Assembly: GCA_903876735.1 (NCBI GenBank)
Contig: CAIRAW010000063.1
Span: forward strand, 1-45,936
DNA length: 45,936 nucleotides
Direction: 5' to 3'
DNA from: an uncultured beta proteobacterium
Lineage (GTDB): Bacteria > Pseudomonadota > Gammaproteobacteria > Burkholderiales > Burkholderiaceae_C
In this document: positions 1 through 7,226 of the stretch, piece by piece
Position numbering within the stretch: position 1 is the first letter of the stretch
How the letters are laid out: the number at the start of each line of letters is the position of its first letter
Notes under the pieces: model-generated
The model's input: only the letters and a program-made list of their open reading frames with translations
What the model was told of the DNA's origin: nothing
Database searches by the model: none
Program-made: the position numbers and the translations under genes

Positions 1-2
1 TG

Positions 3-530
3 TCACGCATCCAGGGAAAATGGGCGCGAACCATTGAGGAATTGCTGATGTTGCCGGTGGCCCTGCCGGGTCTGGCAACGGCACTGGCGCTGATCGTGAC
101 CTATGGTGCGGTGGGCAACTTCAGAACGCACTGGACCTTCATTCTGGTTGGTCACGTCCTGTTCACGTTGCCCTTCATGGTGCGCTCGGTGCTGGCGGTG
201 CTGCTTTCCGTTGACATGCATTCGCTCGAAGAAGGTGCGCGCAGTCTTGGCGCTACTTTCCTGCAACGCTTTACCGGAATCGTCCTGCCCAACTGTCGCT
301 CCGGCATCATCGCCGGCTCCCTGATGGTGCTGACGCTCTCCATTGGCGAGTTCAACATGACCTTGCTACTGCACACACCGCTGACCCAGACGCTACCGGT
401 CGGACTGGCCGACGCCTATGCATCGCTGCGCATCGAAGTCGGTAGCGCCTACACGATTGTTTTCTTCATGATGATTGTTCCGCTGCTGCTCGCGCTGCAA
501 CTCGCCGGTGCACGAAAGGTATCCAAATGA
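3..530 (+). CDS. ABC transporter permease, C-terminal part (5' end outside window)
   Basis: The reading frame is open from the first bases of the window, so the gene begins upstream; the ATG at 42 is internal. The visible 175 residues are strongly hydrophobic, with several membrane segments. They contain a typical permease coupling loop (EGARSLGA followed about 10 residues later by VLPN), the site where binding-protein-dependent permeases contact their ATPase. The segment resembles the second permease of PotC/PhnV/ThiP-type importers. The stop overlaps the start of the ATPase gene (ATGA), so the two are translationally coupled. The substrate cannot be read from the permease; the downstream GpdQ-like phosphodiesterase suggests a phosphodiester or other organophosphate. 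Family is clear; substrate is inference. Confidence 0.85.
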   Translation, partial: SRIQGKWARTIEELLMLPVALPGLATALALIVTYGAVGNFRTHWTFILVGHVLFTLPFMVRSVLAVLLSVDMHSLEEGARSLGATFLQRFTGIVLPNCRSGIIAGSLMVLTLSIGEFNMTLLLHTPLTQTLPVGLADAYASLRIEVGSAYTIVFFMMIVPLLLALQLAGARKVSK

Positions 531-1483
531 ACGCAAACCGTGGCGTGCAAATCCGGGTTCAGGGCTGCACCAAGAGTTACAAACAGCAAGTCGTGCTGGA
601 GCCAACCGACTTGCGCATCGAGTCGGGCGAGACGCTGGTATTGCTTGGGCCATCGGGCTGCGGCAAGACCACGACCTTGCGCCTGATTGCAGGGCTGGAC
701 GCGCCGGACGCCGGTCGGGTGCTGTTCAACGATGAAGACGTTACCGCGCTTCCGATTGAGAAGCGCCACATCGGCATGGTCTTTCAAAGCTATGCACTGT
801 TTCCCAACATGAGCGTGCAAGAGAACATTGCCTATGGACTGCTGGTCCGCAAGATGCCTGAAACTGAGCGCAAGAAGCGTGTCGGCGAGATGCTGGAGAT
901 GATGCACATCGAGTCACTCGCGGACCGGCAAATTACCCAGCTCTCCGGCGGCCAGAAGCAGCGCGTGGCACTGGCGCGCGCCATCGCCCCGCGGCCACGG
1001 GCCCTGCTGCTGGACGAACCCCTGACCGCCCTCGATGCCAGGTTGCGCGAGACGCTGCGGGTTGACATCAACGCCCTGCTCAGAAGCCTGGGCATCACGA
1101 CGGTTTACGTCACCCACGACCAGGCCGAGGCGATGGCGCTGGGTGACCGCATTGCGGTGATGGAAAAGGGCCGCATTTCGCAAGTAGGAACCCCGCAGGA
1201 CATTTACTTTCGTCCGGCGAATCGCTTTGTGGCCGATTTCATTGGAACCATGAATACCGTCGGCCAAAACAGTTTTCGCCCCGAAGAAGTCCGCGTCGTA
1301 CCACCGGGCCAAGCTTCGATGCGCGGCCGGGTTGTCTCCAGCTTTTTCCTGGGCGACCACAACCGGGTCCAGGTGCGGCTCGACAGCGCGGAAGAAGTAG
1401 TCCTGAAACTGCCCCCCAAACAGAGCTTTGCGGTGGGCGATTTGATCGGGCTTGAAGTCGATGCCGGGAGCCTCGCATGCTGA
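527..1483 (+). CDS. ABC transporter ATP-binding protein (PotA/PhnT/FbpC class)
   Basis: This 318-residue cytoplasmic ATPase energises the importer whose permease precedes it. Visible motifs are Walker A GPSGCGKTT at residues 41-49, a Q-loop glutamine near 87, the signature LSGGQKQR at 139-146, Walker B LLLDEP at 160-165 and the H-loop in YVTHDQ near 195. About 80 residues after the nucleotide-binding domain look like a TOBE-type regulatory domain, as in the PotA/FbpC/PhnT branch. The start overlaps the permease stop by 4 bp, and the end overlaps the next gene by 7 bp, so all three genes form one tightly coupled unit. The substrate is unknown; the neighbouring phosphodiesterase suggests an organophosphate ligand. 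Confidence 0.9.
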   Translation: MNANRGVQIRVQGCTKSYKQQVVLEPTDLRIESGETLVLLGPSGCGKTTTLRLIAGLDAPDAGRVLFNDEDVTALPIEKRHIGMVFQSYALFPNMSVQENIAYGLLVRKMPETERKKRVGEMLEMMHIESLADRQITQLSGGQKQRVALARAIAPRPRALLLDEPLTALDARLRETLRVDINALLRSLGITTVYVTHDQAEAMALGDRIAVMEKGRISQVGTPQDIYFRPANRFVADFIGTMNTVGQNSFRPEEVRVVPPGQASMRGRVVSSFFLGDHNRVQVRLDSAEEVVLKLPPKQSFAVGDLIGLEVDAGSLAC

Positions 1484-2295
1484 TTGCGCAAATATCCGAT
1501 CTCCACATCAAGGCCGGCGGCAAGCTCGCCTATGGCATCGTTGACACCGCCAGCATGCTGCGCGAATGCGTCGCCAACATCATGCGCCAGAACCCCTTGC
1601 CCGATGTTGTGCTGATCACGGGCGACTCCGTGGACTACGGCCGCAAGAACGAGTACGACTTGCTCAAGGAATTACTCTCGCCCTTGTCGATGCCCTTGTA
1701 CTTTGTGGTCGGCAACCACGACCACAGCGCCACTTTGCGTGAGACGTTTTCCGGACCCGGTTTTGAGTACCTTGCGCAAGGCGATGCGTTCCTGCAGTAC
1801 GCCGTTGACTTGGGTGGCATCCGGCTCATCACGCTGGACACTTCGGTTCCAATGGAAGGGCGCGGCAAGCTGTGCGAAAAACGTCTGGCATGGCTTGATG
1901 AACGGCTTGGCGAGGACCACCGCCCTACCCTGATCGCGCTGCATCACCCGCCGTTTATCACGGGCATCGCCCACATGGACGCAGTCGGTCTGGAAGGGTC
2001 AGAAGCGCTCGAATTGGTCATTGCCCGGCACAGCCATGTCGAGCGGCTGCTGTGCGGACATATTCACCGCTCCATCCAGTGCCGTTTTGGAAACACGTTT
2101 GCCTCCACCTGTCCCAGCCCTGCGCACCAGGTCGCATTCGATTTGCGCGCCGATGGTCCCGATTGTTTTGTGATGGAGCCGCCTGGCTACCAACTGCATT
2201 GGTGGCGTGATGGCCGATTGGTCAGCCATACCTGCGCCATCGGCGAGCATGCAGGGCCCTACCGATTCAGGCAGGGTGGTGTCCTCATCGACTGA
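1477..2295 (+). CDS. GpdQ/CpdA-like metallophosphodiesterase
   Basis: This 272-residue protein has the class III metallophosphoesterase set: D8-x-H10, GD at 49-50, GNHD around N80-H81, ALHHPP with H156, and CGHIH with H195/H197. The overall layout, including the LAYG motif after the first metal motif and the histidine-rich middle, closely resembles Enterobacter GpdQ (glycerophosphodiesterase) and the CpdA cAMP phosphodiesterases. No signal peptide is seen, so it should act in the cytoplasm. It overlaps the ATPase gene by 7 bp and is the last gene of the transporter operon, which suits hydrolysis of an imported phosphodiester. A role as cyclic-nucleotide phosphodiesterase is the alternative. 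It ends 13 bp from the convergent phosphatase gene. Confidence 0.85.
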   Translation: MLIAQISDLHIKAGGKLAYGIVDTASMLRECVANIMRQNPLPDVVLITGDSVDYGRKNEYDLLKELLSPLSMPLYFVVGNHDHSATLRETFSGPGFEYLAQGDAFLQYAVDLGGIRLITLDTSVPMEGRGKLCEKRLAWLDERLGEDHRPTLIALHHPPFITGIAHMDAVGLEGSEALELVIARHSHVERLLCGHIHRSIQCRFGNTFASTCPSPAHQVAFDLRADGPDCFVMEPPGYQLHWWRDGRLVSHTCAIGEHAGPYRFRQGGVLID

Positions 2296-2308
2296 GCCGG
2301 CGTGTTGC

Positions 2309-3583
2309 TCAAAGCGTTCGTCGGCGCACTGCCAGCAAGGTGCAGTCATCCGCCAGTTCGGTGGTTCCGGTGAAACGAACAACCTCGGCACGTACCCTTG
2401 CGAGCAGATTGTCCAATGGCAACGCCGCATGCGCTTCGATCAAGCGTGCCAGCGAGGGCTCGGTGAATTCTTCCCCTGCTGGCGTCTGCGCTTCGGTGAC
2501 GCCGTCGGTAAAGCACAGCAACAACTCGTCAGGCTGGAGAACCGTCTCCATGCTTCGATAGTGGAGGCCAGACAGCACGCCGATGGCCGTGCCCTTGGGC
2601 AGCGGCAGTGCTTCGCAGCGCCCGGCACGAACAACGATGGGTGGCAGATGACCGGCATTGGCGTAGCTCAGGTGCCCGGTCTCGGTATCGAGCACAGCGC
2701 AAAACAAGGTGACGAACATGTTGGCATCGTTGCCTACGCACAGCTGATCGTTCACACGTTCGACCAGTTCGGCGGGTTGCGGAAACGAAAACGCAGCGAT
2801 CCGCAGCAGACTGACGGCGCGGGCCATGAACATGGCAGCGGGAATACCGTGGCCAGAGACGTCGCCGATGCAGAAGAAAAGTCGCTGCGGCGCGATGAAG
2901 AAAGCGTCGAACAGGTCCCCACCAACCATCGATGCGGCCTCCATCAGACCAGCGACATCGACGTCCTGGCGCTCCGGAAACATGGGCTGGCGCAGCGGCA
3001 GCATGCCGAGCTGGAGTTGACGGGCGACGTTGAGTTCCTGGCGCAGAAATTCGAGTTCGATCTGTCGGCGCTGGCCCTCGAGCATGATCTCGCTATTGCG
3101 TCGCATGCGGGCGGCCAGCAGCGCCATCAGGTTGCGCGCCACGCCGGGGACTGCCATGAGCCGGATCCAGAACAGGTCCTGTGACAGCGGCAACACACGC
3201 GACGGCACGGAAGCCTTGACCAAGGCCGAGACCGGTTTGCCGTCGATGGCTGATAACTCACCCAGGCACTCACCGGCTGGAATGGCAATCGCGTCGCCCG
3301 GTTTGCCGCTGCTGTCGAGATAAGCCGCCAAACCGCCCGAGAGCACCAGATAGACGGTGTCGTTGGCATCGCCAGGCCGCAACAACACATCGTCGGGCAT
3401 CAGGTCGATGACTTGCGCATCGCCGATCGCATCGATCACGGCCGCTTCATCGGCATCACGAAACAGGGAGAACCAGCGCAATGTCTGCTGTCGCCGATCG
3501 CCCAGTGCATGGCGTTGTTCCGTGACCATGGGACGGTCTGCTGTACGCCGCTCGCTGGCGCGCTTGAAAGGCATGGTGGCCAA
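2309..3583 (-). CDS. RsbU-like PP2C (SpoIIE) phosphatase with N-terminal cyclic-nucleotide-binding-like domain
   Basis: A 424-residue regulator. About residues 35-150 form a cNMP-binding-like beta-roll (VYLVLSGGLAAYLD, then GECLGELSAIDGKPVS). A coiled-coil linker follows (MRRNSEIMLEGQRRQIELEF and beyond), ending in the usual RQLQLGMLP. The SpoIIE-type PP2C domain carries GGDLFDAF, GDVSGHGIPAAMFMA, NAGHLPP and FTDGVTEA, so the metal-binding aspartates are present. In RsbU/SpoIIE proteins this domain dephosphorylates a STAS antagonist, and both the STAS protein and its kinase are encoded just upstream on the same strand (8 bp gap to the kinase). The sensor half suggests an intracellular nucleotide or other small ligand. 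The target sigma factor or output is not in the window. Confidence 0.88.
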   Translation of the reverse strand: MATMPFKRASERRTADRPMVTEQRHALGDRRQQTLRWFSLFRDADEAAVIDAIGDAQVIDLMPDDVLLRPGDANDTVYLVLSGGLAAYLDSSGKPGDAIAIPAGECLGELSAIDGKPVSALVKASVPSRVLPLSQDLFWIRLMAVPGVARNLMALLAARMRRNSEIMLEGQRRQIELEFLRQELNVARQLQLGMLPLRQPMFPERQDVDVAGLMEAASMVGGDLFDAFFIAPQRLFFCIGDVSGHGIPAAMFMARAVSLLRIAAFSFPQPAELVERVNDQLCVGNDANMFVTLFCAVLDTETGHLSYANAGHLPPIVVRAGRCEALPLPKGTAIGVLSGLHYRSMETVLQPDELLLCFTDGVTEAQTPAGEEFTEPSLARLIEAHAALPLDNLLARVRAEVVRFTGTTELADDCTLLAVRRRTL

Positions 3584-3591
3584 GGTGCCGG

Positions 3592-4038
3592 TTATTGGCG
3601 GGTCGACCAGCGAACCACAAACTGAAGGCAGTTGCGCCCCTCACGATGGTCGTAGCTTACCTCGTCGGCGAAGCTGCGCATGAGTCCGAGCCCCAGTCCG
3701 CCCGGGCTTGCCTCAGCCAGCAAACCTGGCAGGGCTTTTGGTGTGGCGGTCAGTGGGTTGAATGCCCATCCGGCATCCGAAATCATCAGTGTGGCGTAAG
3801 CCCGGTCATCGCTCACGCCAGCCTCCAGACAGAGGCGCACGGGCACCAGCATGGCTTCGGGGCCGCCGTGTTCAATCACGTTCGCCAGGGCTTCGTTAAG
3901 ACACAGGTCCAGACGAAAAATTTGATCAGGCGGTATGGCGCGTGCACCGCCTTCCCGTTCAAGCCACTGCGAGGCTGACCGGACATCCGCTGCATCGGCA
4001 CGAATCTCCAGTAGCGTGGCAGGGGTTTCCAGCAACAC
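3592..4038 (-). CDS. RsbW/SpoIIAB-like anti-sigma serine kinase (HATPase)
   Basis: A 148-residue GHKL-type ATPase. The N box is LNEALANVIEHGG near residues 48-60 and the glycine-rich box is PGGLGLGLMRSF near 112-123. There is no histidine-kinase dimerisation domain, so this is the short serine-kinase type that phosphorylates a STAS partner and binds either that partner or an output protein. It sits between the STAS gene (15 bp upstream) and the PP2C phosphatase gene (8 bp downstream), giving a complete kinase/antagonist/phosphatase switch in one operon. A true sigma-binding role is not proved; in proteobacteria the output of such modules can be another regulator. Confidence 0.85.
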   Translation of the reverse strand: MLLETPATLLEIRADAADVRSASQWLEREGGARAIPPDQIFRLDLCLNEALANVIEHGGPEAMLVPVRLCLEAGVSDDRAYATLMISDAGWAFNPLTATPKALPGLLAEASPGGLGLGLMRSFADEVSYDHREGRNCLQFVVRWSTRQ

Positions 4039-4053
4039 GGTATTCCTCAGAAT

Positions 4054-4398
4054 TCAGGCCAACGCGGCCTGTTCTGCCTCGGCAAAGGTGGTAAACATCG
4101 GTATCAGGACATCAATGCCCGTCGCTTCGAGTGTCTTGGCGACCGGTGCGTTATCCCCGACAAACAGCACCATGCGCCCACCGCGACTTTGCTGGGCCTT
4201 GGCGTTGGTAATCAGCGAACGGATACCGATGGAGGCGAGAAAACTGACGGCGACGAGGTCCACGACTACACGGCGTTCAGCGGCTGCGGACAGGGCGGCA
4301 AACTTGGTGTCGATCTCCGCAGTGCCAGGGAGATCAAGACGACCCGTCAGGACAATGCGGCGGAGATGGTTGCTGCAATCTTCAAAGTCGATGGGCAT
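4054..4398 (-). CDS. STAS-domain anti-sigma factor antagonist (RsbV/SpoIIAA-like)
   Basis: A 114-residue single STAS domain. The strand-loop VVVDLVAVSFLASIGIRSL matches the DxSxVxFxDSSG region of SpoIIAA; Ser56 in ASIG is the expected phosphorylation site. It starts the three-gene minus-strand operon followed by the kinase and the PP2C phosphatase. The STAS protein would release an output protein from the kinase when unphosphorylated. A PhoB-type box with a properly spaced -10 hexamer lies 42-75 bp upstream of the ATG, so the whole switch may be turned on by phosphate limitation. The family call is firm; the regulation is inference from the box. Confidence 0.85.
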   Translation of the reverse strand: MPIDFEDCSNHLRRIVLTGRLDLPGTAEIDTKFAALSAAAERRVVVDLVAVSFLASIGIRSLITNAKAQQSRGGRMVLFVGDNAPVAKTLEATGIDVLIPMFTTFAEAEQAALA

Positions 4399-4439
4399 GA
4401 TGGTGGTCTTGGTGTTCGGAAAAATGGAATACGCACCCT

Positions 4440-4473
4440 ATGGTATGCCTCTTGTGTGACGAAACGATGACAA
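4440..4473 (-). promoter_or_regulatory. Candidate PhoB box and -10 for the STAS/kinase/phosphatase operon
   Basis: On the minus strand the half-sites TTGTCAT (4473-4467) and TCGTCAC (4462-4456) are separated by CGTT, an 11-bp repeat period. That is 11 of 14 matches to CTGTCAT-N4-CTGTCAC. Exactly 10 nt downstream is TACCAT (4445-4440), four of six matches to TATAAT, and the STAS ATG follows at 4398. The geometry is the same as at the other boxes in this window. PhoB binding is inferred, not shown. Confidence 0.5.
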
Positions 4474-4560
4474 CGCAACGAACGACAGTTGCAAGACATC
4501 TGGCACCAACATGGCTCTGCGTGACACCCATGTCGCGAGTAAGCACCGAGAGAAAAACCG

Positions 4561-5022
4561 CTACAGCACTTCCGGTGATTGCACCGTCACAACAACGGTC
4601 TGCGTGAGTTCAGCGCGTTCCCGGTTGCGCAGCCACCAGACTGCGCCTTTTTTTACCGAGCATTCGGCCGCACTCAAGCCGATCAAGCCGGCGATGGACT
4701 GGCCCAAGGTGGGCTGGTGACCCACCACCAGCACGGTCCCTTTGCCGTCGGGCCATTGCACCAGCTCAAGCAACTGGGCAACGCTGCAACCGGGTGCCAG
4801 TTCCGCTTTGGTCTTGTACTTGCGCTCGAGCGCCAGCACGGTCTGCTCGCAGCGGCGTGCCGGGCTGACGAAGATGCGGGTTCCTTCGGGCAATTGGCGG
4901 TCCAGCCACTTGGCGACGCGAGTGGCTTGCTTCTCGCCGCGAGAAGTCAACGCACGCGCCATGTCGTCGCAACCTTCGGTCCATTCCTGCGCCTCGGCAT
5001 GGCGCCACAAGACCAGGTCCAT
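4561..5022 (-). CDS. sixA: Phosphohistidine phosphatase SixA
   Basis: A 153-residue histidine-phosphatase (RHG family) protein. The catalytic motif is LVLWRHAEAQ at the very N terminus; FVSPARRCEQT supplies the second arginine and VVGHQPTLG the second histidine. SixA proteins remove phosphate from histidine on phosphorelay domains, and from PtsN-type phosphotransfer proteins in E. coli. I chose the ATG at 5022, two bases after the ppk stop, because GGGGGAG lies 8 bases upstream and the RHG motif normally lies at the extreme N terminus. A longer frame from 5046 would add eight residues overlapping ppk. It is almost certainly cotranscribed with ppk and so shares its phosphate-regulated promoter. 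Confidence 0.88.
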   Translation of the reverse strand: MDLVLWRHAEAQEWTEGCDDMARALTSRGEKQATRVAKWLDRQLPEGTRIFVSPARRCEQTVLALERKYKTKAELAPGCSVAQLLELVQWPDGKGTVLVVGHQPTLGQSIAGLIGLSAAECSVKKGAVWWLRNRERAELTQTVVVTVQSPEVL

Positions 5023-5023
5023 A

Positions 5024-7138
5024 TCAGTCTCCCCCGGTTTCGTCATGCCCGCCGTAACGCACCATCAAGGCCGCTTGTGCGCTATGCCGTGCACGGCGTC
5101 CGACGGGTTTGACGCGCGCGTAAGTACCGTCGGGTAACAAGTCCCAGGCATCAACGCCATCGTGCAGATAGGCGACCAGGTCTTCATCGATGATGCGCTG
5201 GCGCTGCACCGGATCGGTGACAGGCCAGGCCAGTTCAACCCGGCGCATCATGTTGCGGTTCATCCAGTCGGCACTCGACAGGAAGAGTTCTTCCCCCGCA
5301 TCGCAGCGAAAGTAGAAGACCCGCGAGTGCTCCAGAAAACGCCCGATGACCGAGCGCACGCGGATGTTGTCGGTCAGGCCCGGCACTTGAGCCGGCAAGA
5401 TGCAGGCCCCACGCACAATCAGGTCGATCTTGACGCCGCGTTGCCCGGCGCGAATCAGCGCATGAATCAGTTTCTCATCCGTCAATGCGTTCATCTTGGC
5501 GACAATGCGCGTTGCGCGTCCGGCCGCAGCCGCAAGACCCAGCGCGTGAATGCGCTCGACCAGTTTGGCGTGCAGATAAAACGGCGCCAAAAGCACCCGG
5601 TTCAATTTTGGCAGGCGGCTGTGACTGGCCAGATGGACAAACACATTTTCCATGTCCGCCGTCAATGCGGGGTCCGCCGTCAGGTGGCTCCAGTCCGTAT
5701 ACAGTCGCGCGGTGCTGGGGTTGTAATTGCCGGTTGACAAATGGGCATAGCGCTTGAGCTGACGGCCTTCACGCCGCGTGATCAGCATCATCTTGGCGTG
5801 GGTCTTCAAGCCCACGACGCCATACAAGACCTGGGCGCCTATGGATTCGAGCATCTCGGCCCAGTTGATGTTGGTCTCTTCATCAAAGCGGGCTTTCAGT
5901 TCCACCACCACGGTCACTTCCTTGCCGCGGCGCACGGCCTCGCGCAGCAGGTCCATCAGTTCGGTGTCGCTGCCGGTGCGGTAAATGGTCTGCTTGATGG
6001 CCAGCACATTCGGATCGTGCACAGCCTCGCGCAAGAACGCCAGCACGCCACCAAAACTCTCGAACGGCTGGTGGATCAACACGTCGCCCTGCTTGAGCCG
6101 CTCAAAGAACGATGCGCCGGGTGTCAGTTGCGTCGGGTAACACGATTTGTACGAAGCGAAGCACAGATCAGGCGCTTGCACCAGGTCGATGAGTTGCGTC
6201 AAACGCACCAGATTGACCGGGCCCTGTACCCGGTACAGGGCTTCATGCGGCAATTCAAACTGCTTGAGCAAGAAATCAGAAAGGTGGCCGGAGCACCCGG
6301 CAGAGACTTCCAGTCGAACGGCCTCGCCAAAATGCCGATGCTGCAAGCCATGGCGCAAAGCGGTGCGCAGATTCTTGACATCTTCCTCGTCCACTGCCAG
6401 ATCGGAGTGACGCGTGACACGGAATTGCGAAAACTGCCCGACCTCTCGACCCGGGAACAAGTCCGCCAGGTGGCCGCGAATCACGCTGGAGAGCGAAACA
6501 AAATAGTTGGCGTGTCCCGAAACTTTCTCCGGCATGCGGATCATGCGCGGCAACACGCGCGGCACTTTCACGATGGCAATTTCGTTGGCACGCCCGAATG
6601 CGTCATTGCCGCCCAGGCGGACAATGAAATTGAGCGACTTGTTGGCAACTTCCGGAAAGGGATGGGAAGGGTCGAGCCCAACCGGAATCAACAACGGACG
6701 AACTTCGCGCTCGAAGTAGTCCCTGACCCAGCGCCGCTGCGCCTCGGTCCGCTCGCCGTGCGAGACAATTTTGATGCCCTTCTGCTCCAGCGCCGGCATC
6801 AGTTCGGCGTTGTAGAGCACATACTGCTGCGCCACCAGAACGTGCGCCACTTCGGCCAGGCGCCGGAACGACTGCACCGAATAAACCCCTTTTTCATCCT
6901 TGCGCAGATTGGCCGCCAGGTGCGGCTCGACCCGGACCTCAAAGAATTCGTCCAGATTGGACGACACGATGCACAGATAGCGCAGACGCTCCAGCAGGGG
7001 AACATCCTTGCGGTGCGCCCAGTCCAGCACCCGCTCATTGAACGCAAGAATACTGTGGTCGCGGTCGAGCAGCGTCACACCGGCAAGGGTTTGCGTCGTT
7101 TTGGGCGGACGATGAGAAGAAGGCATGGGATCAGGCAC
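5024..7138 (-). CDS. ppk1: Polyphosphate kinase 1
   Basis: A protein of about 700 residues that reversibly polymerises the gamma phosphate of ATP into polyphosphate. The N domain (LDRDHSILAFNERVLDWA), the head domain and the two phospholipase-D-like C-terminal domains are all recognisable. The phosphorylated histidine lies in LKTHAKM (about H447), followed by HLSTGNYNPSTARLYTD; the second C-terminal domain has SSADWMNRNMMRRVELAWPV. Length is normal for Ppk1. The start is uncertain: GTG at 7138 or ATG at 7126, neither with a strong ribosome-binding site. sixA follows immediately. A very good PhoB box lies 42 bp upstream, consistent with the known phosphate-starvation control of ppk in other proteobacteria. 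Confidence 0.95.
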   Translation of the reverse strand: MPDPMPSSHRPPKTTQTLAGVTLLDRDHSILAFNERVLDWAHRKDVPLLERLRYLCIVSSNLDEFFEVRVEPHLAANLRKDEKGVYSVQSFRRLAEVAHVLVAQQYVLYNAELMPALEQKGIKIVSHGERTEAQRRWVRDYFEREVRPLLIPVGLDPSHPFPEVANKSLNFIVRLGGNDAFGRANEIAIVKVPRVLPRMIRMPEKVSGHANYFVSLSSVIRGHLADLFPGREVGQFSQFRVTRHSDLAVDEEDVKNLRTALRHGLQHRHFGEAVRLEVSAGCSGHLSDFLLKQFELPHEALYRVQGPVNLVRLTQLIDLVQAPDLCFASYKSCYPTQLTPGASFFERLKQGDVLIHQPFESFGGVLAFLREAVHDPNVLAIKQTIYRTGSDTELMDLLREAVRRGKEVTVVVELKARFDEETNINWAEMLESIGAQVLYGVVGLKTHAKMMLITRREGRQLKRYAHLSTGNYNPSTARLYTDWSHLTADPALTADMENVFVHLASHSRLPKLNRVLLAPFYLHAKLVERIHALGLAAAAGRATRIVAKMNALTDEKLIHALIRAGQRGVKIDLIVRGACILPAQVPGLTDNIRVRSVIGRFLEHSRVFYFRCDAGEELFLSSADWMNRNMMRRVELAWPVTDPVQRQRIIDEDLVAYLHDGVDAWDLLPDGTYARVKPVGRRARHSAQAALMVRYGGHDETGGD

Positions 7139-7163
7139 CCGTCATATTTCAATAAGATGACCG

Positions 7164-7197
7164 ATTCTCAAGTTGCTTGATGACAGTGGTGTGACAG
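7164..7197 (-). promoter_or_regulatory. PhoB box and -10 upstream of ppk
   Basis: On the minus strand CTGTCAC (7197-7191), ACCA, CTGTCAT (7186-7180) matches the classical PhoB box CTGTCAT-N4-CTGTCAC in essentially every half-site position. GAGAAT (7169-7164), a -10-like hexamer, follows after exactly 10 nt. PhoB boxes replace the -35 element at this spacing. The ppk start codon lies about 26 nt after the hexamer. A further TGTCAC at 7214-7209 is out of 11-bp phase and probably not part of the box. Confidence 0.75.
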
Positions 7198-7226
7198 TCC
7201 GGTTACCGTGACAAACCTGCGCTGCG

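Noticed and set aside
2207..3184. A 325-codon plus-strand frame following the phosphodiesterase
   Set aside because: Begins inside the phosphodiesterase gene and lies antisense to the PP2C gene, whose motifs are clear.
5741..7180. A 479-codon plus-strand open frame opposite ppk
   Set aside because: It is the antisense of ppk in a high-GC gene; its composition (many His, Gln, Arg) and absence of recognisable motifs mark it as a shadow.
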